Assembly (NCBI RefSeq): GCF_000381825.1
Contig: NZ_KB907123.1
Coordinates: 210,021 to 274,020, forward strand
Length of the DNA stretch: 64,000 bases
Direction: 5' to 3'
Origin: Thioalkalivibrio sp. ALJT
GTDB lineage: Bacteria > Pseudomonadota > Gammaproteobacteria > Ectothiorhodospirales > Ectothiorhodospiraceae
This document shows positions 1-9,300 of the stretch, piece by piece. The notes beneath the pieces are model-generated. The model saw only the letters and a program-made list of their open reading frames with translations. It had not been told where the DNA came from and made no database searches. A program made the translations under genes and the position numbers. The first letter of the stretch is position 1, and every line of letters starts with the position of its first letter.

Positions 1-170
1 CGTTCCACTCCGGTGTTGCCAACCACCAGTGAGAGTGGCGCCAGGATGACCACCAGGATCAGTTCCTGACGAAAGGCCTCCTCGTGGCGAAAGGTGGCGC
101 GCAGGCCTTTCCAGGAGTACCCAAAGGCCCGCAGGATGCGGGTGATGCCGGTGGCGCCGCCGTTGGCCAT
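1..170 (-). CDS. dgkA: Diacylglycerol kinase DgkA, N-terminal part (runs off the window)
   Basis: The first 56 codons of a minus-strand gene starting at ATG 170; the rest lies beyond base 1. The translation begins MANGGATGITRILRAFGYSW and continues with KGLRATF and EEAFRQE, closely following the amphipathic N-terminal helix of E. coli DgkA, before entering a first hydrophobic segment (LILVVILAPLSLVVG). DgkA is a small integral membrane kinase that phosphorylates diacylglycerol released by membrane-derived oligosaccharide or LPS modification. It is probably transcribed with the glycosyltransferase that ends 33 bp upstream of its start. The call rests on the N-terminus only. Confidence 0.85.
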   Translation of the reverse strand, partial: MANGGATGITRILRAFGYSWKGLRATFRHEEAFRQELILVVILAPLSLVVGNTGVE

Positions 171-202
171 GGTCGCGTGGTCCGCTGGAGTGGGAAGGGC
201 CG

Positions 203-1417
203 TCAGTGAGGACGGTCGGCCGCGGTATGCGGGGTGCCAGGCGCGTCGGTCTGGCTGAGCAGATCCTGATACACGGCCAGCAATTGTTCGGCCATAAGTC
301 GCTCGCTCCATGCCCGCGCCCAAGCGGTGTGGGCTTCGCGCATGGCGCGCTGGCGTTCGGGGTCGTCCAGGACTCGGGCTACCCGCTCGGCAAAGACCGC
401 GGGCTCTTCGGGAGCGACTTCGGCACCGGATGTGTCGGTGAGGATGTCGAGCGTGCCCAGACGCGCCGTGGAAACCACGGGTAGCCCGCAGGCCATGGCC
501 TCCAGCAGGACCAGACCCTGCGTCTCCGTGGCGGAGGCAAACACGAAGGCATGCCCGGCGCGGTAGCAGTCGACAAGCGATGTCTCGCGGTCCAGGTATC
601 CGCACCAGTGCAGGTTGTCCTCCAGACCCATTTGCGCGGCCTGGCGCTGAAGGGCAGCCCGGGCCGGTCCCTCGCCCGCGATCAGCAGCAGCACGCCGGG
701 GCGACGCTCGCGCAGGTGCTGGAGCATCTGCAGCAAAAAGCCGATGTTTTTTTCGAAGGCGATGCGCGACACATGCACCAGCATCTCGCGGCCGGGTGCG
801 ATGCCCCGCTCCGCCCGGAACAGGTGGCCGTCGCCTCCAGCCCAGGCCTGTGGGTCGATCCCGGTGGGCAGGCGTACGATGGGCGCCTTGATCCCGTACT
901 CCAGCAGCGCCCGGTGCAGGGCGGTCGACGGGGCGATCACCCGGTCGACCGCGTTGCACTGAGCGCGCGAGATGCGCCGCGCCAGCCCCCGCAACCATTT
1001 GGCGGGCAGCCACGGCAGGTAATGCTGCAGGTACTCTTCGAAGAAGGTGTGGTAGGTCTCGATGACCGGGACCTGCCAGTCGCGCGCTAGCTTGAGCCCG
1101 CCGTAGTGCGCTACGAAGGGGGTGTGGATATGGATCACGTCGGCCCGCTCGATCCCGGCTTCCCGCAGGGAATGGCGAATGAGGCGAGGCTTCAGGATGC
1201 GATCCTCCGGATCCACTACCAGGTAGCGCGACGAGATGCGGATCAGGTCCGGGTCCTGCGGGTCGGGGCCGGGGTGCGCGCCCAGTCCAGGATAGGCCGG
1301 TACCACCAGCGTGACGCGATGGCCCAGTTGTCGGAGCTGTGCACGAAAACTGGCCAGCGAGGTGGATACCCCGTTGATCCGGGGGAAGTACACGTCGCTC
1401 AGCATCAGAATGTGCAC
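203..1417 (-). CDS. GT4-family glycosyltransferase
   Basis: A 404-residue protein with the two-Rossmann GT-B layout. The N-terminal acceptor domain starts MHILMLSDVYFPRINGVSTS, a glycine-containing loop typical of GT4 enzymes. The C-terminal nucleotide-sugar domain carries the EX7E motif (E298, E306, in TETQGLVLLEAMACG). No membrane segment or signal peptide is visible, so a peripheral cytoplasmic-face enzyme is likely. The N-terminus resembles the group containing diacylglycerol glucosyl- and galactosyltransferases and mannosyltransferases, so a glycolipid product is plausible. The adjacent dgkA, a diacylglycerol-handling enzyme, fits that but does not prove it. Donor and acceptor cannot be told from sequence. 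Confidence 0.85.
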   Translation of the reverse strand: MHILMLSDVYFPRINGVSTSLASFRAQLRQLGHRVTLVVPAYPGLGAHPGPDPQDPDLIRISSRYLVVDPEDRILKPRLIRHSLREAGIERADVIHIHTPFVAHYGGLKLARDWQVPVIETYHTFFEEYLQHYLPWLPAKWLRGLARRISRAQCNAVDRVIAPSTALHRALLEYGIKAPIVRLPTGIDPQAWAGGDGHLFRAERGIAPGREMLVHVSRIAFEKNIGFLLQMLQHLRERRPGVLLLIAGEGPARAALQRQAAQMGLEDNLHWCGYLDRETSLVDCYRAGHAFVFASATETQGLVLLEAMACGLPVVSTARLGTLDILTDTSGAEVAPEEPAVFAERVARVLDDPERQRAMREAHTAWARAWSERLMAEQLLAVYQDLLSQTDAPGTPHTAADRPH

Positions 1418-1438
1418 GGCTGCACCTTGGGACGAGAC

Positions 1439-1945
1439 TCAGGTCCCGGAGTGTGGACCGGGCGTGTCACGATGTGATGACGACATTGCGACGCAATTGT
1501 TGCGTCCGCGGGTGAGTGACGGCGCCCCGTACACATTGCGGTAGACGCCGGGCGCCATGCCGAAGGCCTGGCGGAAGTGGTGGGCCAGTTGTTGCGGGGT
1601 GTAGCCGGTGGTGGTCGCGATCTCGCCGATACTCGCGTGCGAATCGGTCAGCAAGGCGCGCGCCCGCTCCAGACGCAGCTGCGTTAGGTAGCGGTGGGGT
1701 GGCTGGCCGTGGGTCTCACGGAAGGCGCGGGCGAAGTGCCAGGGGGAGAGGTCGCACAGCGCGGCGAGTTCGGCGAGACGGATCGGCGGGTCGAGGTGAG
1801 TCTGCATGTAGTCGATGACCTGTGCCGGGCGGGGCGAGGCCGCCCCGGCAATGGTCGGCCGGTGCCGTCTGCCAGGTTCAGCGGTAGACGCGAACCTCCT
1901 GGGCCCAGCCGTCCACGCCGCGGTTGGCGCAGAATTCCTGGACAT
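1439..1945 (-). CDS. Short AraC/XylS-type DNA-binding protein, start uncertain
   Basis: The supported part is a complete AraC-type double helix-turn-helix domain of about 105 residues: IRLAELAALCDLSPWHFARAF for the first HTH, and SIGEIATTTGY...HFRQAFGMAPGVYR for the second. Full AraC regulators are about 250-330 residues with an N-terminal ligand domain, which is absent here. The longest frame starts at 1945, but its first 20 or so codons overlap the upstream gene (1878-2276) and look non-coding (Arg/Pro/Ala rich). The true start is probably nearer 1870 and may use a non-ATG codon. It could be a stand-alone DNA-binding regulator like MarA/SoxS or a truncated one. Neighbouring gshA and RND genes would be reasonable targets, but no binding site was identified. 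Confidence 0.65.
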   Translation of the reverse strand: MSRNSAPTAAWTAGPRRFASTAEPGRRHRPTIAGAASPRPAQVIDYMQTHLDPPIRLAELAALCDLSPWHFARAFRETHGQPPHRYLTQLRLERARALLTDSHASIGEIATTTGYTPQQLAHHFRQAFGMAPGVYRNVYGAPSLTRGRNNCVAMSSSHRDTPGPHSGT

Positions 1946-2276
1946 GGCCGTCGGCGTAGCGGATCTCCACGTTGAAGCCGGCCCCGGGCGGGTGGTTCAG
2001 GGCCACGTGGCGGCGCTCGCCGGGCGCGATCTCGCCCTCGCGAATGCTGGATTCGGACAGGTCGTGCCCGAAATCGAAGTGCACCGCGCGGATGGCCGTG
2101 TCGCTGTCATTGTGCAGGGTGATCATCAAGACGCCTTCGGGAGGCTCCGGCTCGACACCCCAGTGCACCAGTGCGGCGCCCGCAGCCAGCCCGAGCAGGA
2201 ACAGCCAGGCGGCGGGCGCACGCAAGGCGTCTACCACGATCTCGTCCCAGCTGCGCCCCTGGCGGTTCGGTTTCAT
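1878..2276 (-). CDS. Unknown membrane-anchored protein
   Basis: 132 residues, no family recognised. Residues 1-18 are polar, then one hydrophobic helix (about 19-39, APAAWLFLLGLAAGAALVHW) anchors it. The remaining 90 or so residues, on the periplasmic side if the positive-inside rule applies (Lys/Arg before the helix), look like a small beta-rich domain: alternating hydrophobic strands such as GVLMITLHNDSDTAIRAVHFDFG and HVALNHP. A single Cys is present near the C-terminus. Codon use and GC match the neighbours, so it is likely a real gene. It is divergent from gshA, with an AT-rich stretch between them. Confidence 0.6.
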   Translation of the reverse strand: MKPNRQGRSWDEIVVDALRAPAAWLFLLGLAAGAALVHWGVEPEPPEGVLMITLHNDSDTAIRAVHFDFGHDLSESSIREGEIAPGERRHVALNHPPGAGFNVEIRYADGHVQEFCANRGVDGWAQEVRVYR

Positions 2277-2290
2277 TGGTCCGTTGCTCC

Positions 2291-2315
2291 GCTAAAAATA
2301 AGAAAACTCTAATGC
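2291..2315. promoter_or_regulatory. AT-rich block between divergent genes, candidate promoter
   Basis: In this very GC-rich window the stretch from 2291 (gctaaaaataagaaaactct) stands out as AT-rich. It lies 15 bp upstream of the start of the minus-strand membrane protein and about 125 bp upstream of the gshA start. It probably holds -10 elements for one or both divergent genes. No clear -35/-10 pair could be fixed by eye. Confidence 0.35.
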
Positions 2316-2440
2316 ATGGGTGGGGCGCATGCCAGAAGGGTCGTGCGGACAATCCTGTACCGGATGCGGCTGCATGTGACCGTGCGGGCGCATTCCGGTA
2401 TGTTCGCCGGCTTTGTAATCAGGGCAGGACGCACGCTCCC

Positions 2441-4027
2441 GTGGGAATCGACGAACGCAATCTGCAAGGGCTGGTCGCGCAACTGGCGGAACGCCTGGCG
2501 GGTACGGGCCTGCACGGGCGCATCGGCCTGGAGAAGGAGACCCTGCGCGTCGGCCCGCAAGGGTCGCCGGCCCTGACCCCGCACCCGGCGGCACTGGGCT
2601 CGGCCCTGACGCATCCGAACATCACGACGGACTACTCCGAGGCCTTGCTGGAACTGGTCACCCCGCCGTTCGACGATGTGCGCGAGACGCTGGGCTTCCT
2701 GCACGACCTGCAGGCCTTCGCCGCCGCCAATGTCGGCGACGAGACCCTGTGGTCGACCTCCATGCCCTGCGTGACCGCCGACGACAACGCAATCCCGGTC
2801 GCGCAGTACGGCGCGTCCAACGCCGGACGCATGAAGACCGTCTATCGCGTCGGTCTCGGTTACCGCTACGGGCGCAAGATGCAGGTGATCGCCGGGGTGC
2901 ATTTCAATTATTCCCCGCGTCCGGAGTTCTGGCCGGCGCTGGCGGAGGTGCTGGGCGAGCACGACGACCGCGCGTTCCGCGACGAGCGCATGATGGGCAT
3001 GATCCGCAACCTGCTGCGCTTCGGCTGGCTGGTGCCGTATCTGTTCGGGGCCTCGCCGGCCGTTTGTAATTCCTTCCTCGAGGGCCACGGCGCGGTGCTG
3101 GAGGATTTCGACGACGACACCTCCTATCTCCCGCATGCCACCAGCCTGCGCATGGGCGACATCGGCTACACCAACCGCAAGGAGGCGGATACCGGCATCA
3201 AGGCGGATTACAACTCGCTGGCCGGCTATGTCGACTCGCTGCGCTGCGCGATCAACACGCCCAGCCCCGAGTGGGAGCGCATCGGCGTGAAGGTCGACGG
3301 CGATTACCGCCAGCTGAACGCCAACATCCTGCAGATCGAGAACGAGTACTACTCCACGGTGCGTCCGAAGCAGCCGCTGGAGCGTTTCGAGAAGCCGACC
3401 GATGCGCTGGAGGCGCGCGGGATCGAGTACGTCGAGCTGCGCTCGGTGGATATCAACGCGCAGCACCCGCTGGGGGTGGACGAGACCCAGCTGCGCTTTC
3501 TCGAGGTATTTGCCCTGACCTGCCTGCTGCAGCCCAGTCCTTTGCTGGCGGACGGCGAACTCGACGCGATCGACCGCAATCTGCTCGATGTGGCGCATTA
3601 CGGTCGCCGCCCCGGCCTCGAGCTGCGCCGGCAGGACGAGCAGGTACTGCTGCAGGACTGGGCGCGCGAACTGCTGGCCCTGATGCGCCCGGTCGCCGCG
3701 ATTCTCGACCAGGAACTGCCGGGCGACCCGTACCGCCGTGCGCTGAGCGAGCAGTGGGGCAAGGTCGAGCAGGCCGACCTGACCCCCTCGGCGCGCATGC
3801 TGGAGGACATGATGGCGCGCGAGGAGGGCTTCTACCGCTACGCCAGCCGCCTGTCCGCGCAGCACCGCGAGGCGTTTCGTTTCAACGGCCCGCTGCCGCG
3901 CGCCGAGACGCTGGAGGCTCTGGCGCGCCAGAGCCTGGCGGAGCAGGCCGCGATCGAGGCGGCTGATACCCTGGATTTTGACACCTTCCTTGCCCGCTAC
4001 TTCGACGGCACCCTGCGCGCCTCCTGA
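2441..4027 (+). CDS. gshA: Glutamate-cysteine ligase (GshA, class I)
   Basis: First step of glutathione synthesis: ATP-dependent coupling of glutamate and cysteine into gamma-glutamylcysteine in the cytosol. With a GTG start at 2441 the product is 528 residues, close to E. coli GshA (518). The open frame extends further upstream, but that part is low-complexity and lacks similarity. Family signatures include the N-terminal GLEKETLRV (ligating Glu residues 31 and 33), ITTDYSEALLELVTPP, LGYRYGRKMQVIAGVHFNYS and QIENEYYSTVRPK. It is the class I (gammaproteobacterial) type, not the plant/alphaproteobacterial type. No gshB is nearby. The following gene is a glutathione-using enzyme, so the two may be functionally linked. 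Confidence 0.95.
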   Translation: MGIDERNLQGLVAQLAERLAGTGLHGRIGLEKETLRVGPQGSPALTPHPAALGSALTHPNITTDYSEALLELVTPPFDDVRETLGFLHDLQAFAAANVGDETLWSTSMPCVTADDNAIPVAQYGASNAGRMKTVYRVGLGYRYGRKMQVIAGVHFNYSPRPEFWPALAEVLGEHDDRAFRDERMMGMIRNLLRFGWLVPYLFGASPAVCNSFLEGHGAVLEDFDDDTSYLPHATSLRMGDIGYTNRKEADTGIKADYNSLAGYVDSLRCAINTPSPEWERIGVKVDGDYRQLNANILQIENEYYSTVRPKQPLERFEKPTDALEARGIEYVELRSVDINAQHPLGVDETQLRFLEVFALTCLLQPSPLLADGELDAIDRNLLDVAHYGRRPGLELRRQDEQVLLQDWARELLALMRPVAAILDQELPGDPYRRALSEQWGKVEQADLTPSARMLEDMMAREEGFYRYASRLSAQHREAFRFNGPLPRAETLEALARQSLAEQAAIEAADTLDFDTFLARYFDGTLRAS

Positions 4028-4165
4028 GCCTCGCCACCGCCTTTTTCATTCGGTATTTTCGGATTATCGGGCGGAAATAACGCGATTTATTTTCGAATTT
4101 ATCGACAGGATAATCGAGGCCATCATCCGTAACCGTGGCGGCTAAACCGCTGCAGAGGGAACCCC
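4028..4165. promoter_or_regulatory. AT-rich intergenic region upstream of the glutathionyl-hydroquinone reductase
   Basis: 138 bp between gshA and the GST gene. The part from about 4050 to 4110 is markedly AT-rich and includes two similar motifs, cggattatcggg and aggataatcgag, about 45 bp apart, which could be operator half-sites or promoter elements. Their presence suggests the GST gene has its own promoter. No regulator is assigned. Confidence 0.35.
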
Positions 4166-5182
4166 ATGAGTCTCCTGATCAACGGCGAACTGCGCGAGGG
4201 CTGGCTGGAGGAGGAGTCCGACGAAAGCGGCGAGTTCTTGCGTCAGGACCAGCAGTACCGCAACTACGTCACCGCCGATGGCTCCGCAGGTCCGCTGGGC
4301 GAGGGCGGCTACCCGGCCGAGTCCGGGCGCTACCACCTGTACGTCTCCTATGCCTGTCCCTGGGCGCATCGCGCGTTGATCCTGCGCAAGCTCAAGGGCC
4401 TGGAACCGCACATCGGGCTGTCGGTGGTGCACCATTACATGGGCGACGCCGGCTGGTCCTTCGATGACTGCGACGGCTGCACCGGCGACCGCGTGCACGG
4501 CTCGGCCTACATGCACGAGCTGTATACCCGTACCGATCCGAAATACACGGGCATCGTGACCGTGCCGGTGCTGTTCGATACCCGGACCGACCGGATCGTG
4601 AACAACGAGTCGGAAGATCTGGTGCGCATGTTCAACAGCGCCTTCGACGGCATCACCGGCAACACGCTGGATTTCTACCCGGAGGACCTGCGCGAGGAGA
4701 TCCACGCGGTCAACGAGCGCGTCTACGAGAACGTGAACAACGGCGTCTACCGCTCGGGTTTCGCAACCTCCCAGAAGGCCTACGATGCGGCCTGGGACCG
4801 CCTGTTCGAGACCCTGGACTGGCTGGAAGAGCGCTTGGCGCGCCAGCCATTCCTGGTCGGTGACCGCATTACCGAGGCCGACTGGCGGCTGTTCACCACG
4901 CTGGTGCGCTTTGATCCGGTCTACTACAGCCACTTCAAGTGCAACCGCCAGCGCATCATCGACTTTCCGGCACTGTCGGCCTACCTGCGCATGCTCTACC
5001 AGCGCCCCGGCGTGGCCGAAACCGTGCGCATGGATCACATCAAGGCGCACTATTACGGCAGCCATCCGATGTTGAACCCCAGCCGCATCGTGCCGAAGGG
5101 CCCGGTGATCGATTACCGGGCGCCGCACGGGCGGTCGCTGGGGGCGTTACCGGCCGCGCTGCGGAACGCCGATGAGGCCTGA
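4166..5182 (+). CDS. Glutathionyl-hydroquinone reductase (Xi-class GST, YqjG/ECM4 family)
   Basis: 338 residues, the usual size for Xi-class glutathione transferases. These enzymes remove glutathione from glutathionyl-hydroquinones using a cysteine nucleophile. The diagnostic thioredoxin-fold motif is SYACPWAHRA, with catalytic Cys64. Other family blocks are IGLSVVHHYMGDAGWSF, YTRTDPKYTGIVTVPVLFD and IVNNESEDLVRMFN. The all-alpha C-terminal half contains LVGDRITEADWRLFTTLVRFDPVYY. It is cytosolic and uses the glutathione pool made by the upstream gshA product. The start ATG at 4166 is preceded by a cagagggaacccc ribosome-binding stretch. Confidence 0.93.
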   Translation: MSLLINGELREGWLEEESDESGEFLRQDQQYRNYVTADGSAGPLGEGGYPAESGRYHLYVSYACPWAHRALILRKLKGLEPHIGLSVVHHYMGDAGWSFDDCDGCTGDRVHGSAYMHELYTRTDPKYTGIVTVPVLFDTRTDRIVNNESEDLVRMFNSAFDGITGNTLDFYPEDLREEIHAVNERVYENVNNGVYRSGFATSQKAYDAAWDRLFETLDWLEERLARQPFLVGDRITEADWRLFTTLVRFDPVYYSHFKCNRQRIIDFPALSAYLRMLYQRPGVAETVRMDHIKAHYYGSHPMLNPSRIVPKGPVIDYRAPHGRSLGALPAALRNADEA

Positions 5183-5282
5183 CGGTCGTTACAGGAACGG
5201 CCGCATGACGACTGCGGTTTTGTATGGCTGGCGCCTGGATCGGAACCCGGCGCCGGCTGGATCACGCAAGGGGTAGGTTCGG

Positions 5283-6392
5283 GTGAAGGCAATCGGATGG
5301 CTGCTGGGAGTGCTGGTCGTGGCGGCACTGGGGATCGTGGCGTGGTACACGCTGGGCCCTCTCGCGCCGGCTGGCGACGCGGGCGATGAGCCGGCGGCGG
5401 AAGCCGCGGCGGCGCGTGATGACCGCATCCCGGTGCGTACGGCCGAGGTGGCTCCGCGTACCTTCGAGACCCGGGTGGAATCCCTGGGAACGGTCGCGGC
5501 CAGCGAGTCGGTCACGGTCACCGCCAGCGTGACCGAACGGGTGGTCGAGGTCCTGTTCGACGATGGCGATGCGGTCACGGCCGGTCAGGTGCTGGTGCGC
5601 CAGGATGCCGACGAGGAACGCGCGGCGCTGCGCGAGGCGCAGGTGCAGGTGGACGAGGCCCGTCGCGAACTCGAGCGGATCCGTGGCCGGGTTCAGGATG
5701 GCGTGGTCACACGCCAGCAGGTCGACCAGCAGCAGTCGCGGCTGAACGAGGCCGAGGCGCGGCTGGAGGCCGCCCGCGCCCGGGTTGAATTGCGCAGCAT
5801 CCGGGCGCCGTTCGCCGGACGCCTGGGGCTGCGCCAGGTCAGCCCCGGGGCGCTGGTCAGCCCCGGCACTGCGATCGTCGAGCTGGATGACATCGCCACG
5901 GTCAAGGTGGATTTCGCCGTGCCCGAGCGCCACGCCGCCGCCATCGAGCGGGGGCGCGAGGTACAGGGACGCAGCGCAGCCGGGACATTCGCGGGCGCGG
6001 TCACGGCCGTCTCCAACCGTCTGGATGTTGCCACCCGCACCCTGACCGTGCGGGCCGCGATCGATAACCCCGACCAGTTATTGCGCCCGGGCATGCTGCT
6101 GAACGTGCGTCTGGCCCTGGATCCGGTCGACCGCCTGGCGGTACCGGAGGGCGCCATCCAGCAGGTCGCGGATCAGCACTTCGTGTTCCGCCTGCGCGGC
6201 GACGACACGGTAGAGCGCACCCGAATCCGCATCGGCCGCCGTGATCCCGGTTTCGCCGAGCTGCTGGAGGGCCTGGAGCCGGGCGATACCGTGGTCTCCG
6301 AGGGTGTCTCGCGCGTGCGTGACGGCCGCGCCGTGCGGGTGCTGCCGCCGCGGGTCGCACCCGCCGCGGACGGAGACGGGGCCGGGCAATGA
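5283..6392 (+). CDS. RND efflux periplasmic adaptor (membrane fusion protein)
   Basis: 369 residues starting at GTG 5283. An uncleaved N-terminal anchor (residues about 4-25) precedes the periplasmic part. The lipoyl-like half motifs flank a short coiled-coil hairpin (AQVQVDEARRELERIRGRV...QVDQQQSRLNEAEARLEAAR). A second lipoyl half (IRAPFAGRLGLRQVSPGALV), a beta-barrel and a membrane-proximal domain ending in GDTVVSEG follow. It would bridge the inner-membrane pump encoded immediately downstream to an outer-membrane channel, which is not encoded in this window. The stop overlaps the start of the pump gene by 4 bp, indicating translational coupling. Subfamily resembles MexH/MexE-type adaptors; substrate unknown. 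Confidence 0.92.
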   Translation: MKAIGWLLGVLVVAALGIVAWYTLGPLAPAGDAGDEPAAEAAAARDDRIPVRTAEVAPRTFETRVESLGTVAASESVTVTASVTERVVEVLFDDGDAVTAGQVLVRQDADEERAALREAQVQVDEARRELERIRGRVQDGVVTRQQVDQQQSRLNEAEARLEAARARVELRSIRAPFAGRLGLRQVSPGALVSPGTAIVELDDIATVKVDFAVPERHAAAIERGREVQGRSAAGTFAGAVTAVSNRLDVATRTLTVRAAIDNPDQLLRPGMLLNVRLALDPVDRLAVPEGAIQQVADQHFVFRLRGDDTVERTRIRIGRRDPGFAELLEGLEPGDTVVSEGVSRVRDGRAVRVLPPRVAPAADGDGAGQ

Positions 6393-9300
6393 TCATCTCG
6401 GATGTCGCCAATCGTCGGCCGGTACTGGCGATTGTCTTCAACCTGCTGCTGATTACCTTCGGGCTGATCGCCTACAACAGCCTGCCGTTGCGCGAATACC
6501 CGGACGTGGACCCGCCAGTGGTCACGGTCAGTACCCACTACCCCGGGGCCAGTGGCGAGATCATCGAGCGCGAAGTCACCCAGCGCCTGGAGGATCGCAT
6601 CGCCGGGATCGAGGGCATCCGCTTCGTCGAGTCCTCCAGCCAGGACGGGCGTTCGAGCATCACCATCGAATTCAATCTGAACCGGGATCTGGATGCGGCC
6701 GCCAACGACGTGCGCGAGGCGGTCAGTCGGGTGCTTGGGAATCTGCCGGACGAGGTGGACCCGCCGGAGGTCAGCAAGGCGGATGCCGACGCCAACCCGA
6801 TCCTGTGGCTGAACCTCTCCAGCACCACGATGGATCAACTGGCGCTGGCCGACTACGCCGAGCGCAACCTGATCGACCGCATCTCGGTGGTCGATGGCGT
6901 GGCGCTGGTTCGGCGCGGGGGTGCGCGCAGTTACGCGATGCGCATCTGGGTGGACCGCGAGGCCCTGGCCGCACGCGATCTCACCGTGCTGGATATCGCC
7001 AGCGCCCTGGAGCAGGAGAACGTCGAACTCCCGGCCGGGCGTCTGGACTCGCTGGAACGCGAGTTCACGGTACGCGTGGACCGTCAGTACCGCACCCCGG
7101 AGGACTTCTCCAGCCTGGTGCTGCGGCGTGGCGAGGCCGGCCAGCTGGTACGTCTGGGCGACGTGGCCGAGGTGAACATCGGCGCGGATACCGAGCGCAG
7201 CGAGTTCCGCGGCAATGGCGAGGACATGATCGGCCTGGGCATCATCCGGCAGTCCAACGCCAATGTGCTGAACGTGGCCAACGGGGTGAAGGCGCTGGTG
7301 GCCGATCTGCAGGACAGTCTGCCGGAGGGGACCTCGCTGACTACCACCTACGACGAGTCGGTGTTCATCGAGGGCGCGATCCGCGAGGTCTACATCACCC
7401 TGGCGGTCGCCACCGCCGCGGTGGTGATCGTGATCTGGCTATTCCTCGGCAGCTGGCGGGCGACGCTGGTGCCGGCGGTGACCGTGCCGGTGGCGATCAC
7501 CGCTGCCTTTATCGGCATTGCCCTGTTCGGGTTCTCGATCAATCTGCTGACATTGCTGGCGCTGGTGCTCGCGGTCGGGCTGGTGGTGGACGACTCGATC
7601 GTGATGCTGGAGAACGTCCACCGGCGCATCGAGCGCGGCGAGCCCGGGCTGCTGGCGGCCTGGCGCGGCGCCGGTCAGGTCGGTTTCGCGATCGTCGCAA
7701 CCACCTCGGTGCTGATTGCGGTGTTCGTGCCACTGGCGTTCCTGGAGGGTACGGTCGGGCGCCTGTTCACCGAATTCGCGATCGCGATGGCGATCGCCGT
7801 GTTCTTCTCCAGCATCGTGGCGCTGACCCTCGCCCCGGTCCTCTCCGGGCGCCTGATGCACCAGGGCGACGACGATACCGGTGCGGCGCGGTTCATCAGC
7901 CGTGGCTTCGCGGTGCTGGAGCGTGGCTATGGCCGCGCCCTGCAGACCGGGCTCAAGGGCGCATGGCTGATCGTGCCGATCCTCGTGGCGGTACTGGCGG
8001 CGGCCTGGTACCTGTTCGACACCCTGCCCGAGGAATTCGCGCCGCAGGAGGATCGGGGTTCGTTCTTCGTATTGGTGGACGGCCCCGAAGGGGCCAACTT
8101 CGACTACATGAGCCGGCAGATGGCCGAGGTCGAGGCCCGCATCATGCCGCTGGTCGAGGACGGCCCGATCCGCCGCGCCCTGGTGCGCACGCCACGCGGG
8201 TTTGGTGGCTCCGAACAGGTCAATAACGGCTTCGTCATCGCCATCCTCGACCACTGGGACGATCGCGACCGCTCCGGTCAGCAGGTGATCGGCGAAATCC
8301 GCAGCATCATCGACGAGATGCCGGGGGTGGAGGCGCGGGTGGTGATGCGCCAGGGGCTGTCCCGGGGCCGTGTCGGACCGCCGGTCCAGTTCGTGATCTC
8401 CGGGCCGGACTACGAACAGCTCGAGGAATGGGGCGAGACCATGCGCGAGGCGGCCGAGGGTATCGACGGCCTCACCCGCGTGAACCTCGATTACGAACCC
8501 ACCCAGCCACAGATCAACGTGCGTCTGGACCGGGACCGTGCCGGCGACCTCGGCGTGTCGCTGCGCGATATCGGGCGCACCCTGGATATCGCCCTGGGCG
8601 GGCGTGCCGTCACCACCTTTGTGGATCGTGGCGAGGAATACGACGTGATCGTCGAGGGGCTCACCGATCAGCGTCGCACCCCGGCCGATATCGACAACCT
8701 CTACGTGCGTTCCGGTAGCGGCAGCATGGTCCCGCTGTCGAGTCTGGTCACCTACGAGGAACAGGCCGGCCCGTCCTCGCTGGCACGCTATAACCGGTCC
8801 CGGGCCGTGACCCTGACCGCCGGCCTCGCCGACGGCATGACCCTGGGCGAGGCGCTGGATGCACTGGATGCGCTGGCCGCCGATCTGCTGCCGGCAGAGG
8901 CCGGGATCGACTACAAGGGCGAGTCGCTGGATCTGCGCTCCGGTTCCGAGGCGATCCTGTTCGTGTTCGCCCTCGCGCTGCTGGTCGTGTTCCTGGTGCT
9001 GGCCGCCCAGTTCGAGAGCTTCGTGCACCCGTTCGTGATCATGCTGACCGTGCCGCTCGCGGTGGTGGGTGCCCTGATCGGGCTGCACCTGACCGGCCAG
9101 ACCCTGAACATCTACAGTCAGATCGGGATGGTCATGCTGATTGGGCTGGCGGCGAAGAACGGCATCCTGATCGTCGAGTTCGCCAACCAGCTGCGCGATC
9201 GCGGGCGTGACTTCGACACCGCCGTGGTCGAGGCGGCGCGCATGCGCCTGCGTCCGGTGCTGATGACGGCGCTGACTACCGTGGCGGGGTCGATTCCGCT

